Shown: positions 45,730-54,135 of the stretch, piece after piece | How positions within the stretch are numbered: position 1 is the first letter of the stretch | Layout of the letters: every line of letters starts with the position of its first letter | Assembly (NCBI RefSeq): GCF_900099775.1 | Contig: NZ_FMTM01000006.1 | Coordinates: 62,001 to 126,000 of the forward strand | Length of the DNA: 64,000 nt | From: Rhizobium mongolense subsp. loessense | Lineage (GTDB): Bacteria > Pseudomonadota > Alphaproteobacteria > Rhizobiales > Rhizobiaceae | Direction: 5' to 3' | Notes under the pieces: model-generated | What the model was told of the DNA's origin: nothing | Seen by the model: only the letters and a program-made list of their open reading frames with translations | The model's database searches: none | Made by a program: the position numbers and the translations under genes

Positions 45730-47188
45730 CGCGCCGCCGATCGTCTGTTCTGGACGGCTCAGCAATGCCATGCGGCTAACGGCGCTCGATGAGGTGGCGG
45801 AACGGATTAAACTGAAGAAAAACCAGGGCGTGGCAGAAGCGCGTGCCATATACCCGCTTCTGGATGTCATCGAGGAAGACCTGGCCGCCGATCGCCGGCT
45901 TCTCGAAGGCATCGCCGATTGGTGCGACCGCTATACGCCGCTGGTGGCATTCGACGGCCAGGACGGACTGTTTCTGGATATTACCGGCTGCGCTCATCTC
46001 TTTGGCGGCGAAAAGGCCATGCTCAAGGATATCCTTTCCCGGCTCTTCCATATGGGGTTCGATGTCCGCGGCGCGATCTCTTCGTCGCCGGGCCTTTCCT
46101 GGGCCGTTTCCCGCTTCGGGGATGGTGGCGTCATCGAAACCGATGAGATGGAACATGCGCTGGCATCACTGCCGGTCGCAGCCCTTCGCCTGGAGGAAGG
46201 GACGATCGAGGCACTGAAGAAGCTCGGCCTCAAATATATCGGCGACCTCCTGTCTGCCCCACGCGCACCGTTGGCCCGCCGTTTCGGCCCGCAACTCCTG
46301 CTCAGGCTCGACCAGGCGCTTGGAGTGGAAGAGGAGGCGGTTTCCCCGCGGCGGCCCGTTGCCAGTCTTTCCGCCGAACGACGCCTCCTCGAGCCGATCG
46401 GTACGGAAGAAGATATCCTCGCCGTCACCGGCCAGATCGCCGTATCACTGAAAGCCTCGCTTGAGGCACGCGGCGCCGGTGGTCGTGTATTCGAACTCGT
46501 GCTGTTTCGCGTCGACGGCAGGGTCTTCAGGATTTCCGTCGGGGCCTCACAGCCTCTCAGGGATCCGAAACATATCGCTTCGCTTTTCTGCGAGCGTCTG
46601 CAGGCAATCCACGACGATTTCGATGTCGGCTACGGCTTTGAAATCCTGCGGCTGAATGTGCTGCGCCATGATCCCTTCAATGCGGCGCAGGGGGATTTCG
46701 AAGGAGGCCGACAGAGGGAGACATCGCTTGCGGCGTTCATCGACAAAATTGCAGCCCGCCTCGGCGCGGATTGCCTGCAGGGATTTCAACTGCGCGAGAG
46801 CCATGTGCCGGAGCGGGCGGCGATTGCAATACCCGCCATGGAGGGCGCTCAGGCACGCCGCAAGGCGGAGGAAGGAAATCCGTTTCCTTCCAGAAGTGAG
46901 CGTCCCCTGCGGCTTTTTGCCAGGGCCGAGCAAGTGGAGGCCCTGCTTGCCGAAGTGCCCGACGGTCCGCCGCAAATCTTCCTCTGGCGGCGCATGCAGC
47001 ATCGCGTCGCAAGAAGCGAGGGACCGGAGCGACTTGCCATGGAATGGTGGATCGATGGCGCGGACGCCGAGGCACGGGATTATTTCCGAATAGAGGATGA
47101 TTTCGGTCACCGCTTCTGGATCTATCGCGAAGGTTTTTACGGGCATGACCTTCCTCCTCGCTGGTTCATGCATGGGCTCTTTGCATGA
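45575..47188 (+). CDS. imuB: ImuB, Y-family DNA polymerase-like mutasome protein
   Basis: ImuB resembles Y-family polymerases but lacks the catalytic acidic residues; it links the DnaE2 polymerase to the beta clamp. The 537-residue product has the family start ILSLSFPHLPTDRIARKRWG and AFDGQDGLFLDITGCAHLFGG (about 125-145). The palm region shows no DExD pair typical of an active enzyme. ATG 45575 is the only usable start in frame before residue 66, so the gene really overlaps imuA by 155 bp. It overlaps dnaE2 by 4 bp. Confidence 0.9.
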   Translation: MTAGFSPLANQSALVLQASNQRILSLSFPHLPTDRIARKRWGLSWRSAGRPDAPPIVCSGRLSNAMRLTALDEVAERIKLKKNQGVAEARAIYPLLDVIEEDLAADRRLLEGIADWCDRYTPLVAFDGQDGLFLDITGCAHLFGGEKAMLKDILSRLFHMGFDVRGAISSSPGLSWAVSRFGDGGVIETDEMEHALASLPVAALRLEEGTIEALKKLGLKYIGDLLSAPRAPLARRFGPQLLLRLDQALGVEEEAVSPRRPVASLSAERRLLEPIGTEEDILAVTGQIAVSLKASLEARGAGGRVFELVLFRVDGRVFRISVGASQPLRDPKHIASLFCERLQAIHDDFDVGYGFEILRLNVLRHDPFNAAQGDFEGGRQRETSLAAFIDKIAARLGADCLQGFQLRESHVPERAAIAIPAMEGAQARRKAEEGNPFPSRSERPLRLFARAEQVEALLAEVPDGPPQIFLWRRMQHRVARSEGPERLAMEWWIDGADAEARDYFRIEDDFGHRFWIYREGFYGHDLPPRWFMHGLFA

Positions 47189-50100
47189 ACACGACGCCCC
47201 CATTTTTCGAGATTGGTGCAAGAACCAACTTCTCGTTTCTTGAAGGAGCCTCCAGTCCTGAGGAGATGGTGGTGCAGGCAGGTTGCCTGAAGCTCGGTGG
47301 ACTCGGGATAGCTGACAAGAATTCGGTTGCCGGGGTCGTGCGGGCGCATGCGCAGGCGGAGGAGATCAGGAAAAAATTCGAGAGGAAGGAAGCCGGCCTT
47401 CTGGAAGAGGACGAGAAGAAGCAGATCATTCCCGATCCGATCCGAATCCAGCCAGGTGCGCGTCTCGTCTTTTCGGATGGAACTCCGGATGTTCTTGCCT
47501 ATCCAAGGAACAGGCGAGGGTGGGCGCATCTCTGCCGTCTTCTGAGCGCGGGAAATCTAAAGCCGGAGGCGGAGAAAGGCTCCTGCATCCTCACCGAGGC
47601 GGAGATTATGGAATGGGGAGACGAGATGATGCTCGCCCTTGTTCCTGACCGGCTCGTTGTGAATGATGCCGTTGGCCAACAAGCATTTGAGAATTGCCTG
47701 CAGCGGTTTCGAAAACGCTTTCGCAAGTCATTCCATATGGCGCTGGCGCCGGCTTATGACGGCCGCGACAAACAGGTTTTTGCAATCCTTTCCATGCTTG
47801 CCGCCCGCAACCGCATTCCGCTGATCGTGACCAATCAGCCTCTTTATCATCATCCTGACCGGCGGCCTCTTTCCGATATCGTGATTGCGATCCGCAAGCA
47901 TGTTCCGATTGCCGAAGCCGGTTTCCTTCTGGCGCCGAACGCAGAGCGCTATCTCAAAGGAACGCGGGAAATGGTGCGTCTCTTCAAGGACTATCCCGAC
48001 GCGATCGACAACACGCGTGCATTCTTCTCCAGCTTGACCTTTTCGCTCAAGGAGCTGGAGCACAATTATCCGCCTGAAAACGATCCCGGCGAAACGCCGT
48101 TTGAAACGCTCGAACGGTTGACCTGGGCCGGAGCTGGAAAGCGCTACCACCCGCAGCCTGTTCCGCAGAAAATCGTGACGCAGATCGAATACGAACTGGA
48201 TCTCATAAGACAGAAAAACTACGCTTCCTATTTCCTGACAGTTTACAAAATCATTCAACACGCCCGCTATGAGCTCGGGGTTCTGTGCCAGGGCCGCGGA
48301 TCGGCTGCGAATTCTGTCATCTGCTATTGCCTTGAAATAACGGAAGTCGATCCGAACAAGGCCACCTTGCTTTTCGATCGGTTCATCTCGATGGACCGGG
48401 ATGAACCGCCGGATATCGATGTCGATTTCGAGCACGACAGGCGCGAAGAAGTCATCCAGTACATCTATAAAAGATACGGTATAGAGCATGCCGGGCTGAC
48501 AGCGGGGGTGACCACCTATCGCACCCGCTCTGCTGGCCGCGAAGTCGCCAAGGCCTTCGGGCTTTCGGAAGATGTCCAATCGGCAATCAGCAGCCTCGTC
48601 TGGGGCTGGTCGGAAGACAATCTGTCGGAGCGCGATGCAAAGGCGGCCGGTCTCGACATTAGCGATCCGGTGACGAAGAACGTCCTCAGATATGCGTCCG
48701 AGCTTCTCGGCTTTCCGCGTCACCTCACCCAGCATGTCGGCGGATTTGTCATCACCCGGGACCGGCTCGACGAAGTCGTGCCCATCATGAAGACGGCGAT
48801 GCCGGACCGCTACATGATCGAGTGGGACAAGGATGATCTCGACAATGTCAAGATTCTCAAGGTCGATGTTCTGGCGCTTGGGATGCTGACCTGTCTTCGC
48901 AAGGCCTTCGAACTTCTTCAGCTGCACTACGACGTGAAGAAAACGCTCGCCGATCTCGGCAACAAGGAGCATGGGGAAGAGGGCAAACCGGTTTACGAGA
49001 TGATGTGCCGGGCCGATACGCTGGGCGTCTTCCAGATCGAGAGCCGTGCGCAGATGAGCATGCTGCCGCGTCTGAAGCCGAGGGAATTCTACGATCTCGT
49101 CATCGAGGTGGCAATCGTCCGGCCGGGACCGATACAGGGCGACATGGTGCACCCCTACCTCAAGAGACGGGAGCAGAAAACACCCATCGAGTACCCCAGC
49201 AAGGAATTGAAGGCGGTGCTGGAAAGAACCCTCGGCGTTCCCCTGTTTCAGGAACAGGCAATGCAGATTGCGATCACCGCCGCAGGCTTCAAGCCGGCGG
49301 AAGCCGATCGGCTTCGGCGGGCGATGGCGACGTTCAAGAGAACCGGCACGATCGGCAATTTCGAGAAGCGATTCATCGAAGGAATGGTTTCGAGAAACTA
49401 TTCGTCTGAATTTGCGCGGCAGTGTTTCAATCAAATCAAAGGCTTCGGCGAATACGGCTTTCCGGAAAGCCATGCGGCCTCCTTCGCGTTGCTCGTCTAT
49501 GCTTCATCCTGGATCAAGGCCTACTATCCCGATGTCTTCTGTGCGGCGATGCTGAACTCGCAGCCAATGGGGTTTTACGCGCCGGCGCAATTGGTCCGGG
49601 ATGCCAGAGAGCACGGCGTGGAAATTCGTGCGGTGGATATCAATCATTCGGATTGGGATTGCCTCTTGGAGGATGCGCATTTCGACAAGTCAAAGATCGA
49701 CTTCCGGCACAGGGACATGAACAAGATCATCCGGACGAAGAGGGCAGTTCGCCTCGGTTTCCGGCAGGTGAAGGGCCTTTCCGGCGACCTGATAAAAGCG
49801 AAATTGATCGCAAATCGAGGTGCCGGCTATAGCTCGATCCGCGATCTATGGCTACGCTCGGGCCTTGAAAAATCGGATATCGAACGGCTGGCAGATGCAG
49901 ATGCGTTCGGTTCCATCGGCTTGTCGCGGCGAGAGGCGCTCTGGGCAGCGCGGGCGCTTGATGTGAAAAGTGCCGCAGAAAGGTTGCCTTTGTTCGATCG
50001 GGTGTCCCATGTCGATCTCCAGGTCGAACCGAGGGTGACATTGCCTGAAATGATGCCGGGCGAACAGGTGGTCGAGGATTATCGCTATCTCTCGCTGTCA

Positions 50101-50640
50101 CTGAAAGCGCACCCTATCTCCTTCCTGCGAGAGGATTTCCAAAGAGCAGGGATTACGCGCAATGTCGATCTTCTGGCCGTGCCGAACGGAAAGAGGGTGA
50201 CGATTGCCGGGCTGGTGTTGGTACGCCAGCGCCCGGGTTCGGCCAAGGGCGTGATCTTCATGACGCTTGAGGATGAAACGGGTGTTGCCAATGCCATTGT
50301 TTGGAAAAAGGCCTTCGAGAAATACCGCTCGGTTGTCATGGGCGCGCGGCTCGTGAAAATCCATGGCAAATTGCAAAGTCAGAGCGGCGTCATTCACACT
50401 GTGGTCGAGAATATCGAAGACATGACGCCCGCTCTCGGCCTTCTGCAGAAGGAAGCGCAGCGCTTTGGTCTTTGCGAACGCGCCGACGAGGCGATGCGGC
50501 CGACGGCCGATCCGCGTGGAAAAGAGATGGCGCGTATCCTCGAAAAGGGGGCCATCGAAAGTCGAGTGATATCAACAGGCATTGAGACGAATGCTGGGGA
50601 GACCGCAAAGGTCATGCCGAAGGGGCGCAACTTTCACTGA
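47185..50640 (+). CDS. dnaE2: Error-prone DNA polymerase DnaE2 (ImuC)
   Basis: DnaE2 is the translesion polymerase of the SOS mutasome. The 1151-residue C-family polymerase has an N-terminal PHP-type domain (FFEIGARTNFSFLEGASSPE) and the palm with catalytic aspartates around PPDIDVDFEHDRREEVIQYI (about residues 410-430). It also has the Gly-rich GRGSAANSVICYCLEITEVD and PESHAASFALLVYASSW, and an OB-fold at the end (VTIAGLVLVRQRPGSAKG). It has no epsilon-type proofreading domain. It is the third gene of the imu cassette, coupled to imuB by ATGA. Confidence 0.96.
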   Translation: MNTTPPFFEIGARTNFSFLEGASSPEEMVVQAGCLKLGGLGIADKNSVAGVVRAHAQAEEIRKKFERKEAGLLEEDEKKQIIPDPIRIQPGARLVFSDGTPDVLAYPRNRRGWAHLCRLLSAGNLKPEAEKGSCILTEAEIMEWGDEMMLALVPDRLVVNDAVGQQAFENCLQRFRKRFRKSFHMALAPAYDGRDKQVFAILSMLAARNRIPLIVTNQPLYHHPDRRPLSDIVIAIRKHVPIAEAGFLLAPNAERYLKGTREMVRLFKDYPDAIDNTRAFFSSLTFSLKELEHNYPPENDPGETPFETLERLTWAGAGKRYHPQPVPQKIVTQIEYELDLIRQKNYASYFLTVYKIIQHARYELGVLCQGRGSAANSVICYCLEITEVDPNKATLLFDRFISMDRDEPPDIDVDFEHDRREEVIQYIYKRYGIEHAGLTAGVTTYRTRSAGREVAKAFGLSEDVQSAISSLVWGWSEDNLSERDAKAAGLDISDPVTKNVLRYASELLGFPRHLTQHVGGFVITRDRLDEVVPIMKTAMPDRYMIEWDKDDLDNVKILKVDVLALGMLTCLRKAFELLQLHYDVKKTLADLGNKEHGEEGKPVYEMMCRADTLGVFQIESRAQMSMLPRLKPREFYDLVIEVAIVRPGPIQGDMVHPYLKRREQKTPIEYPSKELKAVLERTLGVPLFQEQAMQIAITAAGFKPAEADRLRRAMATFKRTGTIGNFEKRFIEGMVSRNYSSEFARQCFNQIKGFGEYGFPESHAASFALLVYASSWIKAYYPDVFCAAMLNSQPMGFYAPAQLVRDAREHGVEIRAVDINHSDWDCLLEDAHFDKSKIDFRHRDMNKIIRTKRAVRLGFRQVKGLSGDLIKAKLIANRGAGYSSIRDLWLRSGLEKSDIERLADADAFGSIGLSRREALWAARALDVKSAAERLPLFDRVSHVDLQVEPRVTLPEMMPGEQVVEDYRYLSLSLKAHPISFLREDFQRAGITRNVDLLAVPNGKRVTIAGLVLVRQRPGSAKGVIFMTLEDETGVANAIVWKKAFEKYRSVVMGARLVKIHGKLQSQSGVIHTVVENIEDMTPALGLLQKEAQRFGLCERADEAMRPTADPRGKEMARILEKGAIESRVISTGIETNAGETAKVMPKGRNFH

Positions 50641-50836
50641 TGGGTTAGCTAGCTGATCGATGATGTTGCCATGTCAGCGTGCCCAGCCATGAGACGCTCC
50701 AAGCGCGCCTCGTGATTGCCCCGTCACGTAACTTTGTCGCGCGGGCACGCCGTCGTTGCGAGCAGTGCCCTCAAGCCCTTACCGCACTCAACTTGGCACA
50801 GGCCCTAAAAGTTTCTGGCGGGATATTCATTTTAAT

Positions 50837-50850
50837 GATATTCGAATATC
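50837..50850. promoter_or_regulatory. Palindromic operator upstream of vapBC
   Basis: GATATTCGAATATC is a perfect 14-bp palindrome 17 bp before the vapB start. GGATATTC at 50821 and AGATATCC near 50860 echo its half-site. VapBC complexes usually repress their own operon by binding such palindromes. Confidence 0.7.
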
Positions 50851-50867
50851 CGTAAGGGAGATATCCA

Positions 50868-51113
50868 ATGCCACTTTATGTCCGCGATGATGATGTGCTG
50901 GCGATGGCCGCCGAGCTGCAGAAGCTCATGAAAGCGCCCAGCAAGACGGAGGCTGTCAGGACCGCGCTGCGCCATGAGATCGAGCGCACGCGCAAAAGCA
51001 TGCCCATTCGCGAGCGTTTGGCAAGGGCGCGCGCAAAGGCGCAGGAGATCGGCCCCGGCGATCCGAATTTCGACATGAAGAAGTACACCGATGAAATGTG
51101 GGGCGACATGTGA
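50868..51113 (+). CDS. vapB: VapB-type antitoxin
   Basis: This 81-residue protein has a short AbrB/ribbon-like start MPLYVRDDDVLAMAAELQKL, SKTEAVRTALRHEIE (Rv0623-like transcription factor motif) and a charged C-terminus. These fit a type II antitoxin that neutralises a PIN ribonuclease. The stop overlaps the toxin start as TGATG, so translation is coupled. It lies between dnaE2 and decayed DNA, in a mobile neighbourhood. Confidence 0.85.
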   Translation: MPLYVRDDDVLAMAAELQKLMKAPSKTEAVRTALRHEIERTRKSMPIRERLARARAKAQEIGPGDPNFDMKKYTDEMWGDM

Positions 51114-51541
51114 TGTTCATCGACGCTTCCGCGATCGTCGCCATACTCAGGCCGGAACCGGATGCAAACGAACTAATGGATCGGCTCGAGAAGGCCGGGG
51201 GCCCTTTCTTTGTCTCACCGCTCGTTCGATACGAGGCGACAATCTCTCTTGCCCGCGCTCAAGCGCAGCAGATCAAGAAGAACACCGCTCCGACTCCCGA
51301 AATGGTCGCGATCGCCCGCGAGGCAGTCGACTATTTCGTTCAGGACCTGGAGGCGCGCGAGATCGCGATATCGAGCGACATCGGCCGGATTGCGATCGAC
51401 GCGGCCATGACATACGGAAAGGCCATCAGCCACCCGGCCGACCTCAATTTCGGGGATTGCTACGCCTATGCGTGCGCCAAGGCTTATCGCCTCAAGCTCG
51501 TCTATAAGGGCGACGACTTCGCCAAAACCGATTTGGCTTAG
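51113..51541 (+). CDS. vapC: VapC-type PIN-domain ribonuclease toxin
   Basis: The 142-residue PIN-domain protein starts MFIDASAIVAILRPEPDANE, with the first catalytic aspartate at residue 4. A second acidic residue lies in YEATISLARAQ, and NFGDCYAYACAKAY (about 108-121) has the third, with the LVYKGDDFAKTDL tail. These are the family's acidic quartet. VapC cleaves RNA (often tRNA or rRNA) unless VapB binds it. ATG 51113 was preferred to 51098. Confidence 0.9.
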   Translation: MFIDASAIVAILRPEPDANELMDRLEKAGGPFFVSPLVRYEATISLARAQAQQIKKNTAPTPEMVAIAREAVDYFVQDLEAREIAISSDIGRIAIDAAMTYGKAISHPADLNFGDCYAYACAKAYRLKLVYKGDDFAKTDLA

Positions 51542-52262
51542 GTCGGAAAGGACACAAGTGCGATCAGGACCGAGATGTCCGTCGCAGCCTCGGACTTTCT
51601 TCGCGGGCGGTGCTGGTGCTAGGACCGCAAAGCGCGACGTCCTACCGCGCAGAGCGATCGGGCCGATGGTCGCGTCGACGTTGGCCTGGTCACCGCCTGC
51701 GGTGCGGGTCGTCTGCAGTCGTGCTTGGAGATCACTGGCTGGTCTGTCCCGCCAGTCCCGCTCACTTGGCGAGATTGTCCCGCTTCAGCAGGCCGCCGAA
51801 AGCTTCTCTCCGTCGTTATACCTTTTTTGGGAAACGGTATAACCGGCCAGGTGGGCTTAAGAGCCGTGTCGTAGGGATTGTCGTCGGATAATAGGAACCA
51901 GCCCGAGACGTTGTAACTTTTCTGCATCGTAACAACGCGAGGAGAGCAGGGGAGGGACCGTCATAAGGATCGTCTTCTCGATAGACGAATCCAGATTGCG
52001 CACCCGCTTCTGGGACAATGCCCGCGCGCCGATGCCACAGACAACGGGAACCGAAAAATACGGCCAGACCGCGCGAGCGATGATCTGCGGCCAAAAGCGG
52101 TGGTTCTTGTAGCTGTGCTTGCTCATCGCAGCTGGATATTTCCGACAGGTGGTCAACGATTCCTGTCGCTCGCCGCGCCTTCTACCTCGATTTTTTTCTT
52201 GACAGTCACCATCTTCTTTTGCAGAAAACACGATAGTCAGTATCATGTTTGGAAATGAAGAC
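51542..52262. other. Decayed non-coding region between vapC and bfd
   Basis: About 720 bp without an intact gene. It contains the IS6-like remnant at about 52040-52126. Short frames on both strands (for example 51619-51927 minus) show no known domains. The last 60 bp before bfd look like a promoter, with TTGACA at 52199-52204, but the -10 is not clear. The rest shows nothing I can assign. Confidence 0.6.
52040..52126 (-). pseudogene. IS6-family transposase N-terminal remnant
   Basis: On the minus strand from ATG 52126, the reading MSKHSYKNHRF WPQIIARAVW PYFSVPV resembles the N-terminus of IS6-family DDE transposases in rhizobia, which begin MSRHSYKHHRFPP. After about 28 residues the similarity stops, and no catalytic DDE is present. 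I did not find terminal repeats. The match is from memory of the family, not a search. Confidence 0.55.
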
Positions 52263-52574
52263 GTGCTCGTCTGCAGTTGCAACTATATAACCGACAAGGA
52301 AATCCGGGAGGTCATCAACGGCCTTCTCGATGAAGACTGTTGGCAGCTTATCGTGCCTGCGAAGGTCTATCACGCCATGGAAAAGCGCGGCCGTTGCTGC
52401 GGCTGTTTCCCCAACGTCGTCGATATCATCATCCGAACGACCGAAGAATATCACGCCCGCCGCGACTCGACGGATGACGAGATATTTGATTTCATGTCCC
52501 GCCTGAAACAATTCCATGAAGAAAACAGGAGAGCGGACATTGAAAGGCGACAAAAAGGTCATCGAGCGGCTTAA
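52263..52574 (+). CDS. bfd: Bacterioferritin-associated ferredoxin
   Basis: Bfd is a [2Fe-2S] protein that reduces the ferric core of bacterioferritin to release iron. The protein of about 103 residues has CSCNYITDKEIREVI at the start and RGRCCGCFPNVVDIII (about 41-56), giving the four-cysteine cluster. GTG 52263 (reading MLVCSCN) agrees with the family start, and ATG 52245 is possible. The C-terminal tail is charged. The bfr start lies 35 bp inside its 3' end. Confidence 0.85.
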   Translation: MLVCSCNYITDKEIREVINGLLDEDCWQLIVPAKVYHAMEKRGRCCGCFPNVVDIIIRTTEEYHARRDSTDDEIFDFMSRLKQFHEENRRADIERRQKGHRAA

Positions 52575-53025
52575 CGAGGCACTTTTCCTCGAACTCGGCG
52601 CAGTTAACCAATATTGGGTTCACTACCGCCTGTTGGAAGACTGGGGCTATACCAAACTCGCCAAGAAGGAGCGCGCCGAATCCATTGAAGAGATGCATCA
52701 TGCCGACCGTCTTGTCGCACGCATCATCTTCCTTGAGGGGCATCCAAACCTGCAGACGCTTGCTCCCTTGCGCATCGGCCAGAACGTCAGGGAAGTTCTG
52801 GAAGCCGATCTCGCCGGCGAGTATGATGCCCGCACAGCTTACAAGAAGTCGCGCGACATCTGTCATGACGCCGGTGACTATGTCTCCATGAAGCTCTTCG
52901 AGGAGCTCCTTGCCGATGAGGAAGGCCATATCGACTTCCTCGAAACGCAGCTCGACTTGCTCGAGAAGATCGGCGAAGCCAAGTATGGCCAGCTGAACGC
53001 CGACTCTGCCAACGAGGCCGAGTGA
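52540..53025 (+). CDS. bfr: Bacterioferritin
   Basis: Bfr is a haem-containing iron-storage shell of 24 subunits. The 161-residue product starts at TTG 52540 after GGAGAG, reading MKGDKKVIERLNEALFLELG. It has the ferroxidase ligands E18 (LFLELGAVNQY), the EEMHHADRL motif (about 50-58) with the haem methionine region nearby, and DEEGHIDFLE (about 127-136). It overlaps bfd by 35 bp, an unusual start choice that suggests coupling. A strong terminator follows. Confidence 0.93.
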   Translation: MKGDKKVIERLNEALFLELGAVNQYWVHYRLLEDWGYTKLAKKERAESIEEMHHADRLVARIIFLEGHPNLQTLAPLRIGQNVREVLEADLAGEYDARTAYKKSRDICHDAGDYVSMKLFEELLADEEGHIDFLETQLDLLEKIGEAKYGQLNADSANEAE

Positions 53026-53035
53026 TTGAACCTTC

Positions 53036-53075
53036 AATGCCAACCGGCCGCAAAAATGCGGCCGGTTGGCATTTC
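53036..53075 (+). terminator. Rho-independent terminator of bfd-bfr
   Basis: AATGCCAACCGGCCGCA and TGCGGCCGGTTGGCATT form a perfect 17-bp stem with an AAAA loop, 10 bp after the bfr stop. A T-tract of three follows. Confidence 0.9.
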
Positions 53076-53135
53076 ACGTCGAGGACGCGTGTTGCGGCAG
53101 GATGGAATTGTATTCTGGCGAACAAGGGTAGTACC

Positions 53136-54104
53136 TCATGGCGGCCCCTCACGCCGTCGCGAACCTCGGCCCCTTGCGCCTGCTTGGCCGAGGATCCAAC
53201 CTTCCCACCGACCAACAACCTTATCATCCGGCACGCCATCACCCCGATAGCCATCGACCACATCGAGCATACCGAACAGGCCGACCGTTGCGTCGAAACG
53301 GTCCTCGCCGGTCTTGTCTGACCCAAATCCGTCGGAAATGACGTCGAGTATCGCCGTCCCGTCGACCCGCGGGCGTGCAGCCAGCCAACCGATGAGATGG
53401 TGGCCTATGGATTGACGGCCTGATTGCCGTCGTTTGCTCCAGATGGGTCGGCGTGGGATACCGAGCTGGCCATAGACGTCGCCGGGATAGGTCTCGGCGA
53501 TGATGGTGACGTCAGGGTTCGCGAGGGCGTCGATCCCACCGTCGAAAGGCCAGAGGGCGATCTCAGCAAGGTTGGGGATGATGATCTCGCGCCAACCGGC
53601 TATCGCGGCCTTACCCACCTGATTGCCGCCCAATGTCCAGAAAATTATGCAGGCATTTCCCCGCTCGCCAGTGGCACGCTCGCAATGGCGCAAAAGATCG
53701 TTACCTGTCGCGACTCCCAGCGCGTCGAACAGATGCTGGCGTTGCGTGCCGCCCGGGCGCATTGGATAGAACGGCCGGTGCAGCGAGATCTGGCTGCGAC
53801 GCTCGGCGACCAAGAACCACTCGGCAAAGGAACCCGTGCCGAAGGTCTGCAAGGCCTCGCGGAAAGAAAAAAGCCCGAGCGCCCTGCCATAAGCCTCTGG
53901 CAGTCCGATCGGAAAGTCGAAGCCCACAAGCGTCGCACCAGCGAATTTGGCACACTGCCGTAGCCGGGAAAGCAGTATCGCCGTATCACTGACGGGCTCC
54001 GGTGCCGATATTATCCAACGGCTACCGTTGCAAACAGCGACGCACTGCCAGCGTTTCTGTCGATCGATGCTCCAGTCACAATGTGCGACGAGGGCTATGG
54101 ACAT
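53136..54104 (-). CDS. DUF429-like protein
   Basis: This 322-residue protein starts MSIALVAHCDWSIDRQKRWQ, preceded by GGGAGGGG. It contains ATLVGFDFPIGLPEAYGRAL (about 56-75) and, at the end, GRWEGWILGQ, reminiscent of DUF429 proteins, which have an RNase H-like fold. The early CDWSIDR aspartate and FDFPIGLP fit this fold. The role is unknown. It lies 31 bp after the spermidine-synthase-like gene, so it is probably the third gene of that unit. Confidence 0.6.
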   Translation of the reverse strand: MSIALVAHCDWSIDRQKRWQCVAVCNGSRWIISAPEPVSDTAILLSRLRQCAKFAGATLVGFDFPIGLPEAYGRALGLFSFREALQTFGTGSFAEWFLVAERRSQISLHRPFYPMRPGGTQRQHLFDALGVATGNDLLRHCERATGERGNACIIFWTLGGNQVGKAAIAGWREIIIPNLAEIALWPFDGGIDALANPDVTIIAETYPGDVYGQLGIPRRPIWSKRRQSGRQSIGHHLIGWLAARPRVDGTAILDVISDGFGSDKTGEDRFDATVGLFGMLDVVDGYRGDGVPDDKVVGRWEGWILGQAGARGRGSRRREGPP

Positions 54105-54135
54105 CGTCCCCTCCCGGATTCGATCGGCGCACTCG

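Noticed and set aside
47728..49473. A 581-codon frame antisense to dnaE2
   Set aside because: It lies wholly within dnaE2, a full-length conserved gene, and shows no recognisable domain; high GC creates such shadows.
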